Assembly (NCBI RefSeq): GCF_007679495.1
Contig: NZ_VEGP01000032.1
Coordinates: 1-56,255, forward strand
Direction of reading: 5' to 3'
DNA: 56,255 nt
Source of the DNA: Paenibacillus sp. 32O-W
Lineage (GTDB): Bacteria; Bacillota; Bacilli; Paenibacillales; NBRC-103111
Translations under genes and position numbers: made by a program
Shown: positions 24,402 through 33,576 of the stretch, piece after piece
Layout of the letters: every line of letters starts with the position of its first letter
Position numbering within the stretch: position 1 is the stretch's first letter
The notes under the pieces: model-generated
What the model saw: the letters and a program-made list of their open reading frames with translations, nothing else
The model's database searches: none
What the model was told of the DNA's origin: nothing

Positions 24402-25037
24402 GTGAGAAAATGGATAGCTGTATGTTTGATAACCGCCGTTATAACAGCAAGTATTTCTGCTTGCAGTTTCCCAGGCAGCCAAGAGAAGGAGGCTGGGGAG
24501 AACAGGGCCGCATTGACTGCGGAGCATGAGCAACAGGAGCAAGGTCAAGAGGAAAAAGATAATAACCATACGGAAAATGAGGCTGCTGAGCCAGGAATGA
24601 CCAAAGTGTTCTCGAACAAGATGTCACTGAAGCTCCCACAAGGATTAGAGGTACAATCGAATGAGACATCGAACGCGAAGCTTGTCTATACGGATAGCTA
24701 TAAGAAAGTTAAGCTAGAGATGAAGCATGATCCGGAGCAAATGATGAGCGATGCTGGAATCGATGGGGCACGATTGAAAATGAGGGCAATTGTGGAACAA
24801 GACAGTGAAGGAGAAAAGCTAGAGTGGTTGAAGGATGAGACGCAGCTCGTTCATGGGAAGCACATTGCGATCAATGAAGTCATTATTCCCTCCAAGAAGG
24901 GTGAAGGTACTTATCATTTCGTGGCTTGGGCAGAATTAGACGGCGCACTTCTTGAGATTGATTTTACTGCTCCAGCCAATGAGAAGGACGATTGGCAGAA
25001 GGCCGTTCAAGAGATGATTGAGTCGATTCAGATGTAG
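24402..25037 (+). CDS. Lipoprotein of unknown function, last gene of the ABC/HlyD cluster
   Basis: 211 residues from GTG 24402 with AAAGAAAGGA upstream. The signal peptide ends in a lipobox (ITASISAC, Cys 21). A low-complexity acidic linker rich in Glu, Gln and Asn (about 25-66) tethers a globular domain of about 140 residues. That domain begins MTKVFSNKMSLKLPQGLEVQ and ends DDWQKAVQEMIESIQM, which resembles PsbP/Mog1-like folds found in bacterial lipoproteins. It lies 51 bases behind the solute-binding gene and before a terminator, so it belongs to the same transcript. Confidence 0.65.
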   Translation: MRKWIAVCLITAVITASISACSFPGSQEKEAGENRAALTAEHEQQEQGQEEKDNNHTENEAAEPGMTKVFSNKMSLKLPQGLEVQSNETSNAKLVYTDSYKKVKLEMKHDPEQMMSDAGIDGARLKMRAIVEQDSEGEKLEWLKDETQLVHGKHIAINEVIIPSKKGEGTYHFVAWAELDGALLEIDFTAPANEKDDWQKAVQEMIESIQM

Positions 25038-25113
25038 CATAAATGGACCGTTTAGCAGTTTGAGTAATTGACGCTTCAACAATCCTTACCCTCTTGAAGG
25101 TTTAAAAACATTG

Positions 25114-25150
25114 AAGGCAGCCGACCTTTTTTGATCAGCTGCCTTTTCTT
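25114..25150. terminator. Bidirectional intrinsic terminator
   Basis: AAGGCAGC (25114-25121) pairs with GCTGCCTT (25138-25145), followed by TTCTT; the loop contains a CTTTTTT run. It separates the lipoprotein gene (+) from the convergent MFS gene (-). Confidence 0.65.
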
Positions 25151-25173
25151 AACTAACCCGTCCGATTCCCGTT

Positions 25174-26385
25174 TCATGGATTTTGCTTCTGCTCACCAAT
25201 GGGCTTCGCCGCTTGTGACAGCAAGCCGGCGGCGGTTACCGCGATAAGCACAATAAACAGGGCGCGAAGCAGGCCGACCGATTCGCCGATAAGCCCCAGA
25301 AAAGGCGGCCCGACCAGGGATGCGAGGTAACCGACCGTCGCTACTGCGCTTACTCTTGCCGCAACTCCGCGCGGATCGTCTCCGGCAGCGGATAACCCCA
25401 CCGGAAAGCCAAATGCCGCGCCAAGTCCCCAAAGCACAATTCCGATCGCGGCTACTGCGTAACTCTGCCCCAAAATAACGACAAGCAGTCCCGCAATCGC
25501 TAGAAGCGCAGATGCCCGCAGAACGGCCACTCTGCCGAACCGGTCAAGCAGCATGTCGCCTGATGCCCGGCCAATCGTCATCGCGGCCACAAATAGGCCG
25601 AAAGCGAATGATCCCATGGCAGGCGTAGTCTTGTAGCCGTCCACCATAATAAGCGGCAGCCAGTCATTGGCGGAGCCCTCCGCAAAAGCCATTCCAAACA
25701 CAATGATTCCGATCAGAACCGTACGCCGCTCTTTCCATACGGACATGCGTTCCCTGGCGCTCATTGGCGGAGCCATCGTATCGCCGGCAGTCTCCTTCCC
25801 GGTGCCCGCAGGTACGAGACGGTATAGAAATAGAATCGACAGAATGATAACTACCACGGCAATCGCCATGTGGACAGGGACCGATATACCGGCCTTAATG
25901 GCAGCCGATCCGGCCAATGCGCCAAGCAGCGTACCTACGCTGAAGGCGGCATGAAAACCGGTTAGGAGCGACTTATGAGCAGCTCTCTCCACGGCCGTTC
26001 CCTCAACGTTCATCGCCACATCGCATATTCCGTTCCCGAAGCCGAAGACGGCCAACCCGACAAACACGGTGATGCCGTTAGCCAGCCATGACTCGCCCAG
26101 ACCTATGACTACAAGTCCAACGCAGCTGATCATCAAGCCCGCGACCATGACAAAGCGTCCGCCCTTATGAGCAATAAGATGACTGGCAACCAGTAGACCG
26201 ATGATAGAGCCAACGGCCATTCCAAAAATAATCCAGCCCATCTGCGCCGTTGTTGCCCCTAGAGTATCCCGAATCGCCGGCGTACGCGAAACCCATGATG
26301 CTATGGTGAACCCGGGCAGTGCAAAAATGAAATAAATGGCGATACGCCATAAATGAATTTGATGACGGTCTAATGAATGGTTCAT
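25174..26385 (-). CDS. Major facilitator superfamily transporter
   Basis: 403 residues, start ATG 26385 with TTAGGAGG seven bases upstream. Twelve hydrophobic segments are visible in two halves, with a central polar loop near 205-230 (SARERMSVWKERR). The N-terminal half has TIASWVSRTPAIRDTLGATT and the loop GSIIGLLVASHLIAHKGGRF; the second half has GRASGDMLLDRFGRVAVLRA. It resembles the YbjJ/fucose-permease-like sugar or drug MFS branch. It is the second gene of an operon with the ROK regulator (25 bases apart), suggesting that the regulator's sugar or sugar-like inducer is also the transported compound. Confidence 0.85.
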   Translation of the reverse strand: MNHSLDRHQIHLWRIAIYFIFALPGFTIASWVSRTPAIRDTLGATTAQMGWIIFGMAVGSIIGLLVASHLIAHKGGRFVMVAGLMISCVGLVVIGLGESWLANGITVFVGLAVFGFGNGICDVAMNVEGTAVERAAHKSLLTGFHAAFSVGTLLGALAGSAAIKAGISVPVHMAIAVVVIILSILFLYRLVPAGTGKETAGDTMAPPMSARERMSVWKERRTVLIGIIVFGMAFAEGSANDWLPLIMVDGYKTTPAMGSFAFGLFVAAMTIGRASGDMLLDRFGRVAVLRASALLAIAGLLVVILGQSYAVAAIGIVLWGLGAAFGFPVGLSAAGDDPRGVAARVSAVATVGYLASLVGPPFLGLIGESVGLLRALFIVLIAVTAAGLLSQAAKPIGEQKQNP

Positions 26386-26410
26386 GTATTTCCTCCTAAA
26401 CCGGCAGTCC

Positions 26411-27451
26411 TTAATCCGCTGCCAGCATACTTCCTACGGTTAATTGATGCAGTCCGTGAAAATAATCCTGCTTCCAGTCGCTAACAACAAGCTTCGGCAG
26501 ATTCTCTTCCGGCACCAGCGAAGCGCCCCTGTTTCGGATTTGCACCAGATCAAGGTTAGTTAGCTCCGTGCTGCAGAAAATGATGATATGCGGATTGATA
26601 GTGGCTGTGAAGACGGCGACGAGACGACTTATAGCCTCCATAAGCTTCGAACGGCTCTGATTGCTGTCCTGTATGGCAGAAGCAGCATCAATCATCTGCA
26701 TGAAGTTCTGCGTATCGGATAGCGGCACGTAGGAAACCTCACCTGAAAAAAAGGTTCCGCCTCTCACAACATGCCCATTTACAATAATACCGGCACCCGG
26801 TCCGTTCTTGCCCAAGTATAAGTACACAAGAGAGAGCGAGTCATCGCTGCCTATGGAGTCATAATAGCCGATAACCGTGGTATTCATGTCATTTTCAACC
26901 TGGACCCGAAGGGAAAACCGCTCTTCGTAAAAGGTCCTGAAGTTGAAATCTTTAAACCTCTCGTAATCTGGCATGTGGGACACGCGGCCATTATTCACCG
27001 CGCCGGGGACGCCCAGCGTAAGAACACGCATGGAGGGGAACCGTGCCAGAAATATCCCGATTTGTTCGGTCAAGAGCTCCGGACCGGCTTGCAGCACACC
27101 GGGAAGCGTCTCCCGGCCGATGATGTCTCCCTCGTAGTTGAGTATTAAGTAGGAGGAGAAATCTTTCTCCAGGCATACGGCAAGACCCGTCATATAATCG
27201 GGATTCAACTTATAAGTTCTCGGCCGTCTGCCGCCGCTGGACAAGCCCAACCCCGTTAGCAGCACCTCTCCGGAATCATTCATTTCATCGAGTGTCTTAC
27301 TGATGGTAGGAAAGCTGATGCCCGTGCTCTGAGCAAGCTCAACCTTGGTCGATTCCTTAACGCGGTAGAGTGTCGCTCGAATCTGTTGGCGAATCATTTC
27401 GCCCATCATTTTCGGATTAACAAAAGGCCGCTTGATGATCTTCACCACCAT
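26411..27451 (-). CDS. ROK-family transcriptional regulator (NagC/XylR-like)
   Basis: 346 residues, start ATG 27451. An N-terminal winged-helix domain (QIRATLYRVKESTKVELAQS, TGISFPTISKTLDEM) precedes a ROK domain: GLAVCLEKDFSSYLILNYEG, TLGVPGAVNNGRVSHMPDYE, the NDMNTTVIGYY sugar-binding segment, and GPGAGIIVNGHVVRGG. The usual ROK zinc-type Cys cluster is not obvious, as in other regulators of this family. Such proteins repress sugar-use operons until a sugar binds. A perfect palindrome directly over the translation start region is a likely self-operator. It heads the operon with the MFS gene. Confidence 0.85.
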   Translation of the reverse strand: MVVKIIKRPFVNPKMMGEMIRQQIRATLYRVKESTKVELAQSTGISFPTISKTLDEMNDSGEVLLTGLGLSSGGRRPRTYKLNPDYMTGLAVCLEKDFSSYLILNYEGDIIGRETLPGVLQAGPELLTEQIGIFLARFPSMRVLTLGVPGAVNNGRVSHMPDYERFKDFNFRTFYEERFSLRVQVENDMNTTVIGYYDSIGSDDSLSLVYLYLGKNGPGAGIIVNGHVVRGGTFFSGEVSYVPLSDTQNFMQMIDAASAIQDSNQSRSKLMEAISRLVAVFTATINPHIIIFCSTELTNLDLVQIRNRGASLVPEENLPKLVVSDWKQDYFHGLHQLTVGSMLAAD

Positions 27452-27452
27452 A

Positions 27453-27476
27453 ACTTATTAAACTTCTTTAATAAGT
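27453..27476. promoter_or_regulatory. Palindromic operator of the ROK/MFS operon
   Basis: ACTTATTAAA (27453-27462), spacer CTTC, TTTAATAAGT (27467-27476): a perfect 10-bp inverted repeat one base upstream of the ROK start codon. This TTTAATAAGT-type half-site is like known XylR/ROK operators in AT content and spacing. It covers the expected ribosome binding site, so a bound repressor, or a hairpin in the mRNA, could shut off expression. Confidence 0.7.
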
Positions 27477-27731
27477 ACCCATTCTAGCACACATAGAGGA
27501 GCCGGACAATGCCTATTTCAACGGGGTTGGATAAGAGATCTAGATGCGTCGAGATATCAAGGGGCGGCAGTGCCTCGGCGTCTATTTATGCAATCCCCTT
27601 TCTGAACTAACAGGCAGTTAAGCTTAATGATACAATAAGAGAATACTTACATGGTTTGGAAGTATTCGGTGAAATCCAAGCGGAAGCGGATAAGGATAGA
27701 CCAATTATGTTGAAAGGTGGGTTAAATTTTT

Positions 27732-28592
27732 ATGAATGAAATGCTGGTGAAAGCACGAACGTTCATGTTTACACATGCTCGTTTATTGGAACGAAGATTG
27801 TTTGAGGTTCACTTTGAAGGTACATCTCCCGTTTTCGTAGGTCGTGTTGTGCGTGCATATCAAAATGATGATGGCGGATTAGGGCATGCGTTAGAACCCG
27901 ATATTCGTTGTGCGGAAAGCCAACCGCTTTTAACTTCATTTGGCCTTGGAGCATTAGAAGAAGCAGGGTATCGTGACGTAGAATTTGCAATTTCTACTTG
28001 TAACTATCTTCGGTCTGTCTCTGACGAGAATGGTTTTGTCTCATTTTTCACAGACTCTGCATACCAGTCACCTATGGCAAGTCATTGGATAAATTCTACT
28101 ATATCTCCCGGTATTAACCCTACAGCCGAAATTTGTGGACTTCTTCATTATCAGGGGGTTGAGAACGAATGGCTTACATTGGCAACAGAGACCTGCTTAA
28201 AAGTGCTTTTCGATAAACCTCCTCTTGAAGCACACTCTCTTTTATGTGCAGTTAAACTGGCAGAGTATATACCCGATAAAGTAACGGCAGAAAATCTGCT
28301 GGATGTAATCGCAACAGCACTTCCACGGGCTAGATTTTTTAAGTTAGATGTTTCTTCAGAAGCTTATGGCCTGACACCCCTTCATTTCGCAAGTAAACCA
28401 GACTCAATATGTCGACCATTGTTCACTCAAAGCCAGATCGACAATCATCTTGAAGCACTTACGAAACAACAATTGCCGGATGGCGGGTGGCCTATTAGTT
28501 GGGAAGCTCCAGGGCCTGCTTCCGAATTGGAGTGGCGTGGTCGAATTACCCTAGAGGCCATATGCAGATTATACGATTATGGAGTAATTTAA
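27732..28592 (+). CDS. Terpenoid-cyclase/prenyltransferase-fold (alpha/alpha barrel) protein
   Basis: 286 residues from ATG 27732 with AAAGGTGGG upstream. It has repeats of the squalene-hopene-cyclase/prenyltransferase type: VVRAYQNDDGGLGHALEPDI (about 40-59), then YLRSVSDENGFVSFF, and a C-terminal QLPDGGWPISWEA (QW-like motif, about 244-256). No DxDD catalytic motif for cyclisation is seen, and there is no signal peptide. Small proteins of this kind are frequent in Bacilli but uncharacterised. It is a single gene with an inverted repeat downstream. Confidence 0.7.
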   Translation: MNEMLVKARTFMFTHARLLERRLFEVHFEGTSPVFVGRVVRAYQNDDGGLGHALEPDIRCAESQPLLTSFGLGALEEAGYRDVEFAISTCNYLRSVSDENGFVSFFTDSAYQSPMASHWINSTISPGINPTAEICGLLHYQGVENEWLTLATETCLKVLFDKPPLEAHSLLCAVKLAEYIPDKVTAENLLDVIATALPRARFFKLDVSSEAYGLTPLHFASKPDSICRPLFTQSQIDNHLEALTKQQLPDGGWPISWEAPGPASELEWRGRITLEAICRLYDYGVI

Positions 28593-28760
28593 GCTGCTGA
28601 ATACTCCATAATCGTCAACTAGCGGGAGACGAAAATAATAATTACTGACAACTACCTTAAAATCCGTCTATTTTACCGTCTGCAGGCATCATAGCAAGCG
28701 GAGCGGGCGTCTAACTGTATTTTGTACAGGTAGATTCAAGCGAATGGGCGAAAATGATCA

Positions 28761-28849
28761 AACTAACTGGATAAACTACAGTTAAAATGGGCAACTTTGG
28801 GCGAAACGGCTGTTTTGGCGCAAACTAGCTGTAGGTTTTCCAGTTAGTT
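28761..28849. repeat. Long imperfect inverted repeat in a 450-base intergenic region
   Basis: The arms 28761-28783 (AACTAACTGGATAAACTACA...) and 28827-28849 are inverted copies matching at 20 of 23 positions, with a 43-base loop that itself contains GGGCGAAA twice. TAACTG elements recur on both sides (28711, 28880). No gene was seen in 28593-29043. Such elements are common between genes in Paenibacillus-type genomes. Confidence 0.6.
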
Positions 28850-29043
28850 TCCATATTTCTTCCGAATATAGAAATCTAACTGTATGAAATCCATCTAGTT
28901 TTCTAATTTCACAACATTGAAGCAATTTAACTCTATTCTTCCTTGAAAATCCATCCATTTTCATCATAATGACCCAAGCCCAGTGGAGAATGCGGAAAGA
29001 GCTACGTCGATATTAAAACCGATTAGCTCTTTACTGAACTGCA

Positions 29044-29925
29044 CTAGGTCATCAACTTGTCAATTAACCAAGGTTTAATCAAGGGCAGAACGGCTGCAGG
29101 CTGCATTGCTTTTGTATGGTCCATGTCCTCTCCCCTTAATATTTCTACGTCCCAGCCAAGCTGTTTTAATATCTTTTCATTTTTTTGCAATAAACCGATG
29201 ATATCGACAGTTACATTGCCAAAGTTCTCTCCGTAAACAATCGTATCTTTTTCTCCGGCGAATGTAAGTCTGGGAATGCTCAGTTCATTTTGAATTTTCT
29301 TGTCATCGAAATTCATTAAGCTTCTATACATTGTGAAAAATTGTTTAGTTTGATCTGGATCCATCTGAACCTGGATATTATCCCAGTCGAATTCTCCAGG
29401 GGCATTTTCCTCCATTTGATATTCAGAGATGGGTTGATTGTCGGTTCGATTACTTAAGGCTTGCTCGTAAGTCTTTGTCGTTACGGCCATCATCTCTTTA
29501 TACGGTCCTTCATACGGCGGGAATCCTCCCATAATTAAACTTTCCAATCGATTGGTTCGGACGGCCAGCTGTAATCCAACTAAAGCCAGCCAGGAGTAGC
29601 CATAATAGCTAAATTTCCCGACATCCATTTCATCGGCTATGTGCATTAAATCTTTTGAAATATTTTCCGGTGTCAGGTCATGTGGCTGTGGATGCTCTAA
29701 ACGGTGACCTTCATAATCAAAATACAGAACCTGAAACTCATCAGAGAGCCCATCAACAAAGTTTTTTCCCAGCTCAGGATCTACGCCCCACCACTTTAAG
29801 TTTTCAGCTTCCTGACCATAAACGGACCTTTTCGCTATGGGCAGCATAATTACTTTACCGGAGGAATTTCCAGTTAAGCCAACCTCTAATTTGGAGCCAT
29901 CATTTAAGGTTATCATTTTTTTCAT
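29044..29925 (-). CDS. Alpha/beta hydrolase family protein
   Basis: 293 residues, start ATG 29925 with GGGAGGGAT upstream; an earlier in-frame ATG (29991) lacks a site. The fold is recognisable: KVIMLPIAKRSVYG, VLYFDYEGHRLEHPQP, the nucleophile elbow YYGYSWLALVGLQL (Ser 111), LTFAGEKDTIVYGE with the acid, and a late histidine in GEDMDHT. The elbow G-x-S-x-L deviates from G-x-S-x-G. Substrate unknown. It is divergently placed from a MerR-type regulator gene with about 150 bases between them. Confidence 0.75.
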   Translation of the reverse strand: MKKMITLNDGSKLEVGLTGNSSGKVIMLPIAKRSVYGQEAENLKWWGVDPELGKNFVDGLSDEFQVLYFDYEGHRLEHPQPHDLTPENISKDLMHIADEMDVGKFSYYGYSWLALVGLQLAVRTNRLESLIMGGFPPYEGPYKEMMAVTTKTYEQALSNRTDNQPISEYQMEENAPGEFDWDNIQVQMDPDQTKQFFTMYRSLMNFDDKKIQNELSIPRLTFAGEKDTIVYGENFGNVTVDIIGLLQKNEKILKQLGWDVEILRGEDMDHTKAMQPAAVLPLIKPWLIDKLMT

Positions 29926-30079
29926 CAGGATCCCTCCCAACTTGTTTATACTAATAACATACAACATTGATGCAATCTTTCGGTTTTTCATGTCGAGCCA
30001 ACGATAGGATTAGAGATTTGAAGTTTGTATGTTAACGTAGCACTTGAAGGTTTCACTTTAATTTTTGAAGGGGGAGACT

Positions 30080-30792
30080 ATGGAAAGTACATATACGCCT
30101 ACTCAAGTGGCTAATGAATTGAACGTAAGCACTACCACATTAAGGAGATACGAGGAGCAGGGCTTAATTCCTGATGTACCGAGAACGGCAGGCAACCATA
30201 GATACTATACGCTCGTGCATTTTCAAGCTTTTGCTGCCATTCGATCTTTATTGATTGGATATGATATACCGGTGGTCTATGATGCCATGAGGCAAATCAA
30301 GAATGGCGATATAACGAATGCACTTTGGATGGTGAATAATCAACTGCACCTTATTCAATTAGAGAAACAAAGAGTTGAAGAAATACTGGGTATGGTCAAG
30401 AAGGCTGATTTCAATCAATATAGAAATGTTAAGTTGACGGACTCAATGACTATAGGAAAGGTAGCGGAAATGGCCGGAGTCAACACCTCCGCTATCAGGC
30501 ATTGGGAAAAGGAAGGATTGATTATACCTCAACTCGGGATAAAGAAAATGGGTATAGAATGTTCACCGTATCAGAGCTGCGTAAGATCTTGGTGATTAGC
30601 AGCTTAAGAAAAACCATTTATTATATTGAAAACTTGAAAGACCTTCTAAATGACCTGGAAACCAATCGTTTAACAAAAATAGATCAATCGTTCCGGTTTG
30701 CGCTCCAAAGATTAAACCATAAACTAAGGGCACAATTTAAGGGTGTAGCTGAACTAATGAAGTATATTGAATTGTACAGAGAGGACTTTTGA
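30080..30792 (+). pseudogene. Double-HTH MerR-type regulator, frameshifted
   Basis: ATG 30080 with AAGGGGGA upstream. A first MerR helix-turn-helix (TPTQVANELNVSTTTLRRYE, EQGLIPD, HRYYT) is followed by a helical region. A second MerR HTH comes next (MTIGKVAEMAGVNTSAIRHW, EKEGLI). A frameshift at 30517-30522 interrupts this second domain. The continuation DKENGYRMFTVSELRKI and a helical C-terminus lie in the next frame to TGA 30790-30792. Removing two bases (an AT duplication) restores one protein of about 236 residues. It is the paralogue of the intact convergent gene at 30812-31537. Confidence 0.7.
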
Positions 30793-30811
30793 TCCAGCAC
30801 TGGAGACACGA

Positions 30812-31537
30812 TTAAAGATGGGCCTCGGTTGTTTCCGTAAAGCCTAATGTTTGAATCAAGCGATATAGAAAGTAGAGAGCCCGCATCTGGAGTTTGATCG
30901 TTTTGTGCAGGTGAGCTTGGATACTTTCAGCAAGCTTCATCGCATGCTCGATGTTCTCTACATCTAAGAGTGCAATGGATTGTTTTAAATTTACGGTTTC
31001 CTCGGAATAAACAGAGCTCTGCAGTACCTGAATCATCCTAATTTTAAAGAGATGCGCTTCATTGTAAAGACGGTATTCGTTATCAGGGTCTCGCTCAGTA
31101 GTGAACAGGCCGCTTTTCTCCCAGTAACGGATTGCCGATTTAGGTGCCCCTGTCCGTCTGGAAACCTCGTGGATGCTGAAATGTTGGTTAAAATCGTAAG
31201 CTTGACTGACTTCAGAATACGATTTCAACTCCCTTACCAGTTGATCTAATCTTGCTTTTTCCCGATGCAGCATGACCTCCCTATCCCTGACGATCCACAA
31301 TGCATCGTCCAACTCATTTCGCCCAAGACAATGCATCACCTCGCTCGTTACTTCCATACCGAATGCGGCAGCCATGGCTTGAATACATGCCAGATAAGCT
31401 TCATGCCGTTCCGTATACATACGATATCCATTTGCGGATCGATCTGCAGGAGGTATTAACCCCTTCGCTTCGTAGTTCCGCAGGGTGCTGCCGCTTAATC
31501 CGTATTTTTCTGCCAGTTTTTTTGGTCGTAAGCCCAT
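30812..31537 (-). CDS. Double-HTH MerR-type regulator
   Basis: 241 residues, start ATG 31537 with GAAGGTGG upstream. Two complete MerR-type helix-turn-helix domains lie in one chain: residues 4-45 (KKLAEKYGLSGSTLRNYEAK, GLIPPADRSANGYRMYT) and about 120-160 (FSIHEVSRRTGAPKSAIRYW, EKSGLFTTERDPDNEYRLYN). They are separated by a helical segment and followed by a coiled C-terminal helix. Normal MerR proteins carry one HTH and act as dimers; two in one chain suggests a pseudo-dimer binding site. No metal-binding cysteines are seen. It is convergent with its frameshifted paralogue, 19 bases apart. Confidence 0.75.
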   Translation of the reverse strand: MGLRPKKLAEKYGLSGSTLRNYEAKGLIPPADRSANGYRMYTERHEAYLACIQAMAAAFGMEVTSEVMHCLGRNELDDALWIVRDREVMLHREKARLDQLVRELKSYSEVSQAYDFNQHFSIHEVSRRTGAPKSAIRYWEKSGLFTTERDPDNEYRLYNEAHLFKIRMIQVLQSSVYSEETVNLKQSIALLDVENIEHAMKLAESIQAHLHKTIKLQMRALYFLYRLIQTLGFTETTEAHL

Positions 31538-31690
31538 GTTATTCCACCTTCGTAACAAAATGCGCAAACATTAAAACCGTTGTAATGTTATTCTGGATTA
31601 TTCATTGATTTCCTGCAAATTTATCCCCTGAACCTTACAATTGGCTTTCATGTTGTATGATGGAGATAATCCAATTAAGGGGGAGTATGT

Positions 31691-32128
31691 ATGGCAGTAA
31701 AACCAGTATTCCGTTACGACATGACCATTGAGGAGATTGGCGGGGCAGGTAATCAGTATATCGAATCGGTATGGAAGACATTATACGATTCGATGCTTGA
31801 TGAGCTAACGATCGCTTTTCGTGAAATCGAGGATGCTGCCTATGGGCGCTATGTGGACCAGTTGATGCCTGCACTCTTCGATAGCCTTGAAGACGCCGGG
31901 TTCGAAGCAACGGAGCCCCTCAAGGAGAATGATTTCGTAATCGGGACATGTCTGCTATTTCGCAACTCGCTTGAAAAGTGGGGGACCGAGGCAAATAGGT
32001 CCAGAATTTTCTGGAATGTTATACGTAGTAAGAATAGTCAACAACCCATTGGAACTTTATTGACGGAAATCCCTCATTCTCATCTGAAGTTCGACATTCC
32101 TATGGCACCTGTACTATATTCACCCTGA
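31691..32128 (+). CDS. Hypothetical protein, possibly cut by the neighbouring IS
   Basis: 145 residues from ATG 31691 with AAGGGGGAG upstream. The first 95 residues are acidic and helical (MTIEEIGGAGNQYIESVWKT, DELTIAFREIEDAAYGRYVD, FDSLEDAGFEATEPLKENDF). The last 40 differ in character and end 110 bases before the transposase gene. The C-terminus may therefore be formed by insertion-sequence flank. Family not recognised. Confidence 0.45.
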   Translation: MAVKPVFRYDMTIEEIGGAGNQYIESVWKTLYDSMLDELTIAFREIEDAAYGRYVDQLMPALFDSLEDAGFEATEPLKENDFVIGTCLLFRNSLEKWGTEANRSRIFWNVIRSKNSQQPIGTLLTEIPHSHLKFDIPMAPVLYSP

Positions 32129-32238
32129 AACCGTGATCCATCAAATCGAAATTGTGAGATAATAGAAGGAAATGAATGATTGATGGAGAAAAAGTAGGAT
32201 AATAGTGGAATTCTACTTCTCACCATCGAGGTGCATAT

Positions 32239-33576
32239 ATGAAAATCCAATTTGTCCGCTCCAAAGAACTCATTCTGACCACACACGCAGGGCTGGCTAC
32301 AGTCGGCGCCCTGCTTGCTCATACAAAGTTATCGAAGCGCTTGAATCATACTGTTGTTAAGGATGTTGAGCACCCGATTCACTCCCATGCGGATGTGATG
32401 AAAAGCTACTTGGGGTTGCTCTGTCAAGGCAAAAGTGACTTCGACCATATCGAACCCTTTCGCAAGGACGATGTCTTTTCCATTTGCATGCAGGTGAAAA
32501 AGGTGCCGTCCAGTCCTACCCTCCGCCAGCGCCTGGATGCGGCCGCATCCTCCGGGAAAGCGGACTGGAACCGGATCTTGCTGGAGGAGTCTGCCGATCT
32601 CCTTCGCAACATCCAGGCTCCGTTGACCGGTCTGTCCGCCGGCGGAGAAAGCTATATCCCGCTCGACCTGGATGTTTCCCCTTTCGACAATTCCGGTACC
32701 AAGAAGGAAGGGGTATCACGTACCTATAAAGGGACGGATGGCTATGCTCCCATCTTCGCCTATCTCGGTCAAGAAGGATACGGCATCAACGTGGAATTGC
32801 GGGAAGGCAGCGTGCATTGCCAAAAGGAAACGGATGTATTCCTGGAACAAAGCATTCGGTACGCCCGGCGTATCACGGACCGCAAGCTGCTCGTCCGGAT
32901 GGATGCGGGAAATGACAGCCTGGACAATTTGCACGTCTGTCACCGGCATCCGGACACCGATTACATTATCAAAGTCAACCGGCGTAAATCGACAAAAGAA
33001 GCATGGCTTTCCATCGCCAAAACAAAAGGAATCGCGTGCCAGCAGCGAGAAGGCAAGACCGAGTATGTCGGCGCGATCGAGTTTGCGCAAAAAGGGTTCG
33101 ACCGCAAGCTGCGGCAAGTCTTTCACGTGATCGAACGGACGATGGACCCAGACGGTCAACTGCTGCTCGTGCCCGAAATAGAAGTTCATGTGTACTGGAC
33201 ATCCCTTCGGTGTGCGCCTTGGCGCGTGATTGAACTTTACCGTGATCATGGCACAAGCGAGCAATTTCACAGCGAAATCAAAACCGATCTGGACCTGGAA
33301 CGCCTTCCAGCCGGAAAATTCGCGACGAATGATCTGGTGTTGCACGCAGGCGTGTTCGCTTACAATCTCTTGCGCATCATGGGTCAAGAAAGCCTCCGTG
33401 AAGACGATGCGCCGATTCGGGGCAATGTGAAACGCAGACGTATTCGAACCGTGATCCAGAACATAATCTACATGGCGGCGCGATATGTCCGTCATGCGGG
33501 TAGAATCGCTTTTAACTTTGGCTGCAACAGTCCGTGGTTTCTCACCGCAAGACGCATCTATCAAGGATTGGCTTAA
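32239..33576 (+). CDS. IS1380-family transposase (intact insertion sequence)
   Basis: 445 residues from ATG 32239. It fits DDE transposases of the IS1380 group: ITTHAGL-type N-terminus (LILTTHAGLATVGALLAHTK), the first catalytic Asp in PLDLDVSPFDNSGTKKEG (about 141-158), the second in RMDAGNDSLDN, and the late YRDHGTSEQFHSEIKTDLDL with the catalytic Glu. The length is full and no stop interrupts it. GC content and codon use are visibly richer than the flanks, fitting recent arrival. I could not fix the terminal inverted repeats or target duplication by eye; the element probably spans roughly 32.13-33.64 kb. Confidence 0.85.
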   Translation: MKIQFVRSKELILTTHAGLATVGALLAHTKLSKRLNHTVVKDVEHPIHSHADVMKSYLGLLCQGKSDFDHIEPFRKDDVFSICMQVKKVPSSPTLRQRLDAAASSGKADWNRILLEESADLLRNIQAPLTGLSAGGESYIPLDLDVSPFDNSGTKKEGVSRTYKGTDGYAPIFAYLGQEGYGINVELREGSVHCQKETDVFLEQSIRYARRITDRKLLVRMDAGNDSLDNLHVCHRHPDTDYIIKVNRRKSTKEAWLSIAKTKGIACQQREGKTEYVGAIEFAQKGFDRKLRQVFHVIERTMDPDGQLLLVPEIEVHVYWTSLRCAPWRVIELYRDHGTSEQFHSEIKTDLDLERLPAGKFATNDLVLHAGVFAYNLLRIMGQESLREDDAPIRGNVKRRRIRTVIQNIIYMAARYVRHAGRIAFNFGCNSPWFLTARRIYQGLA

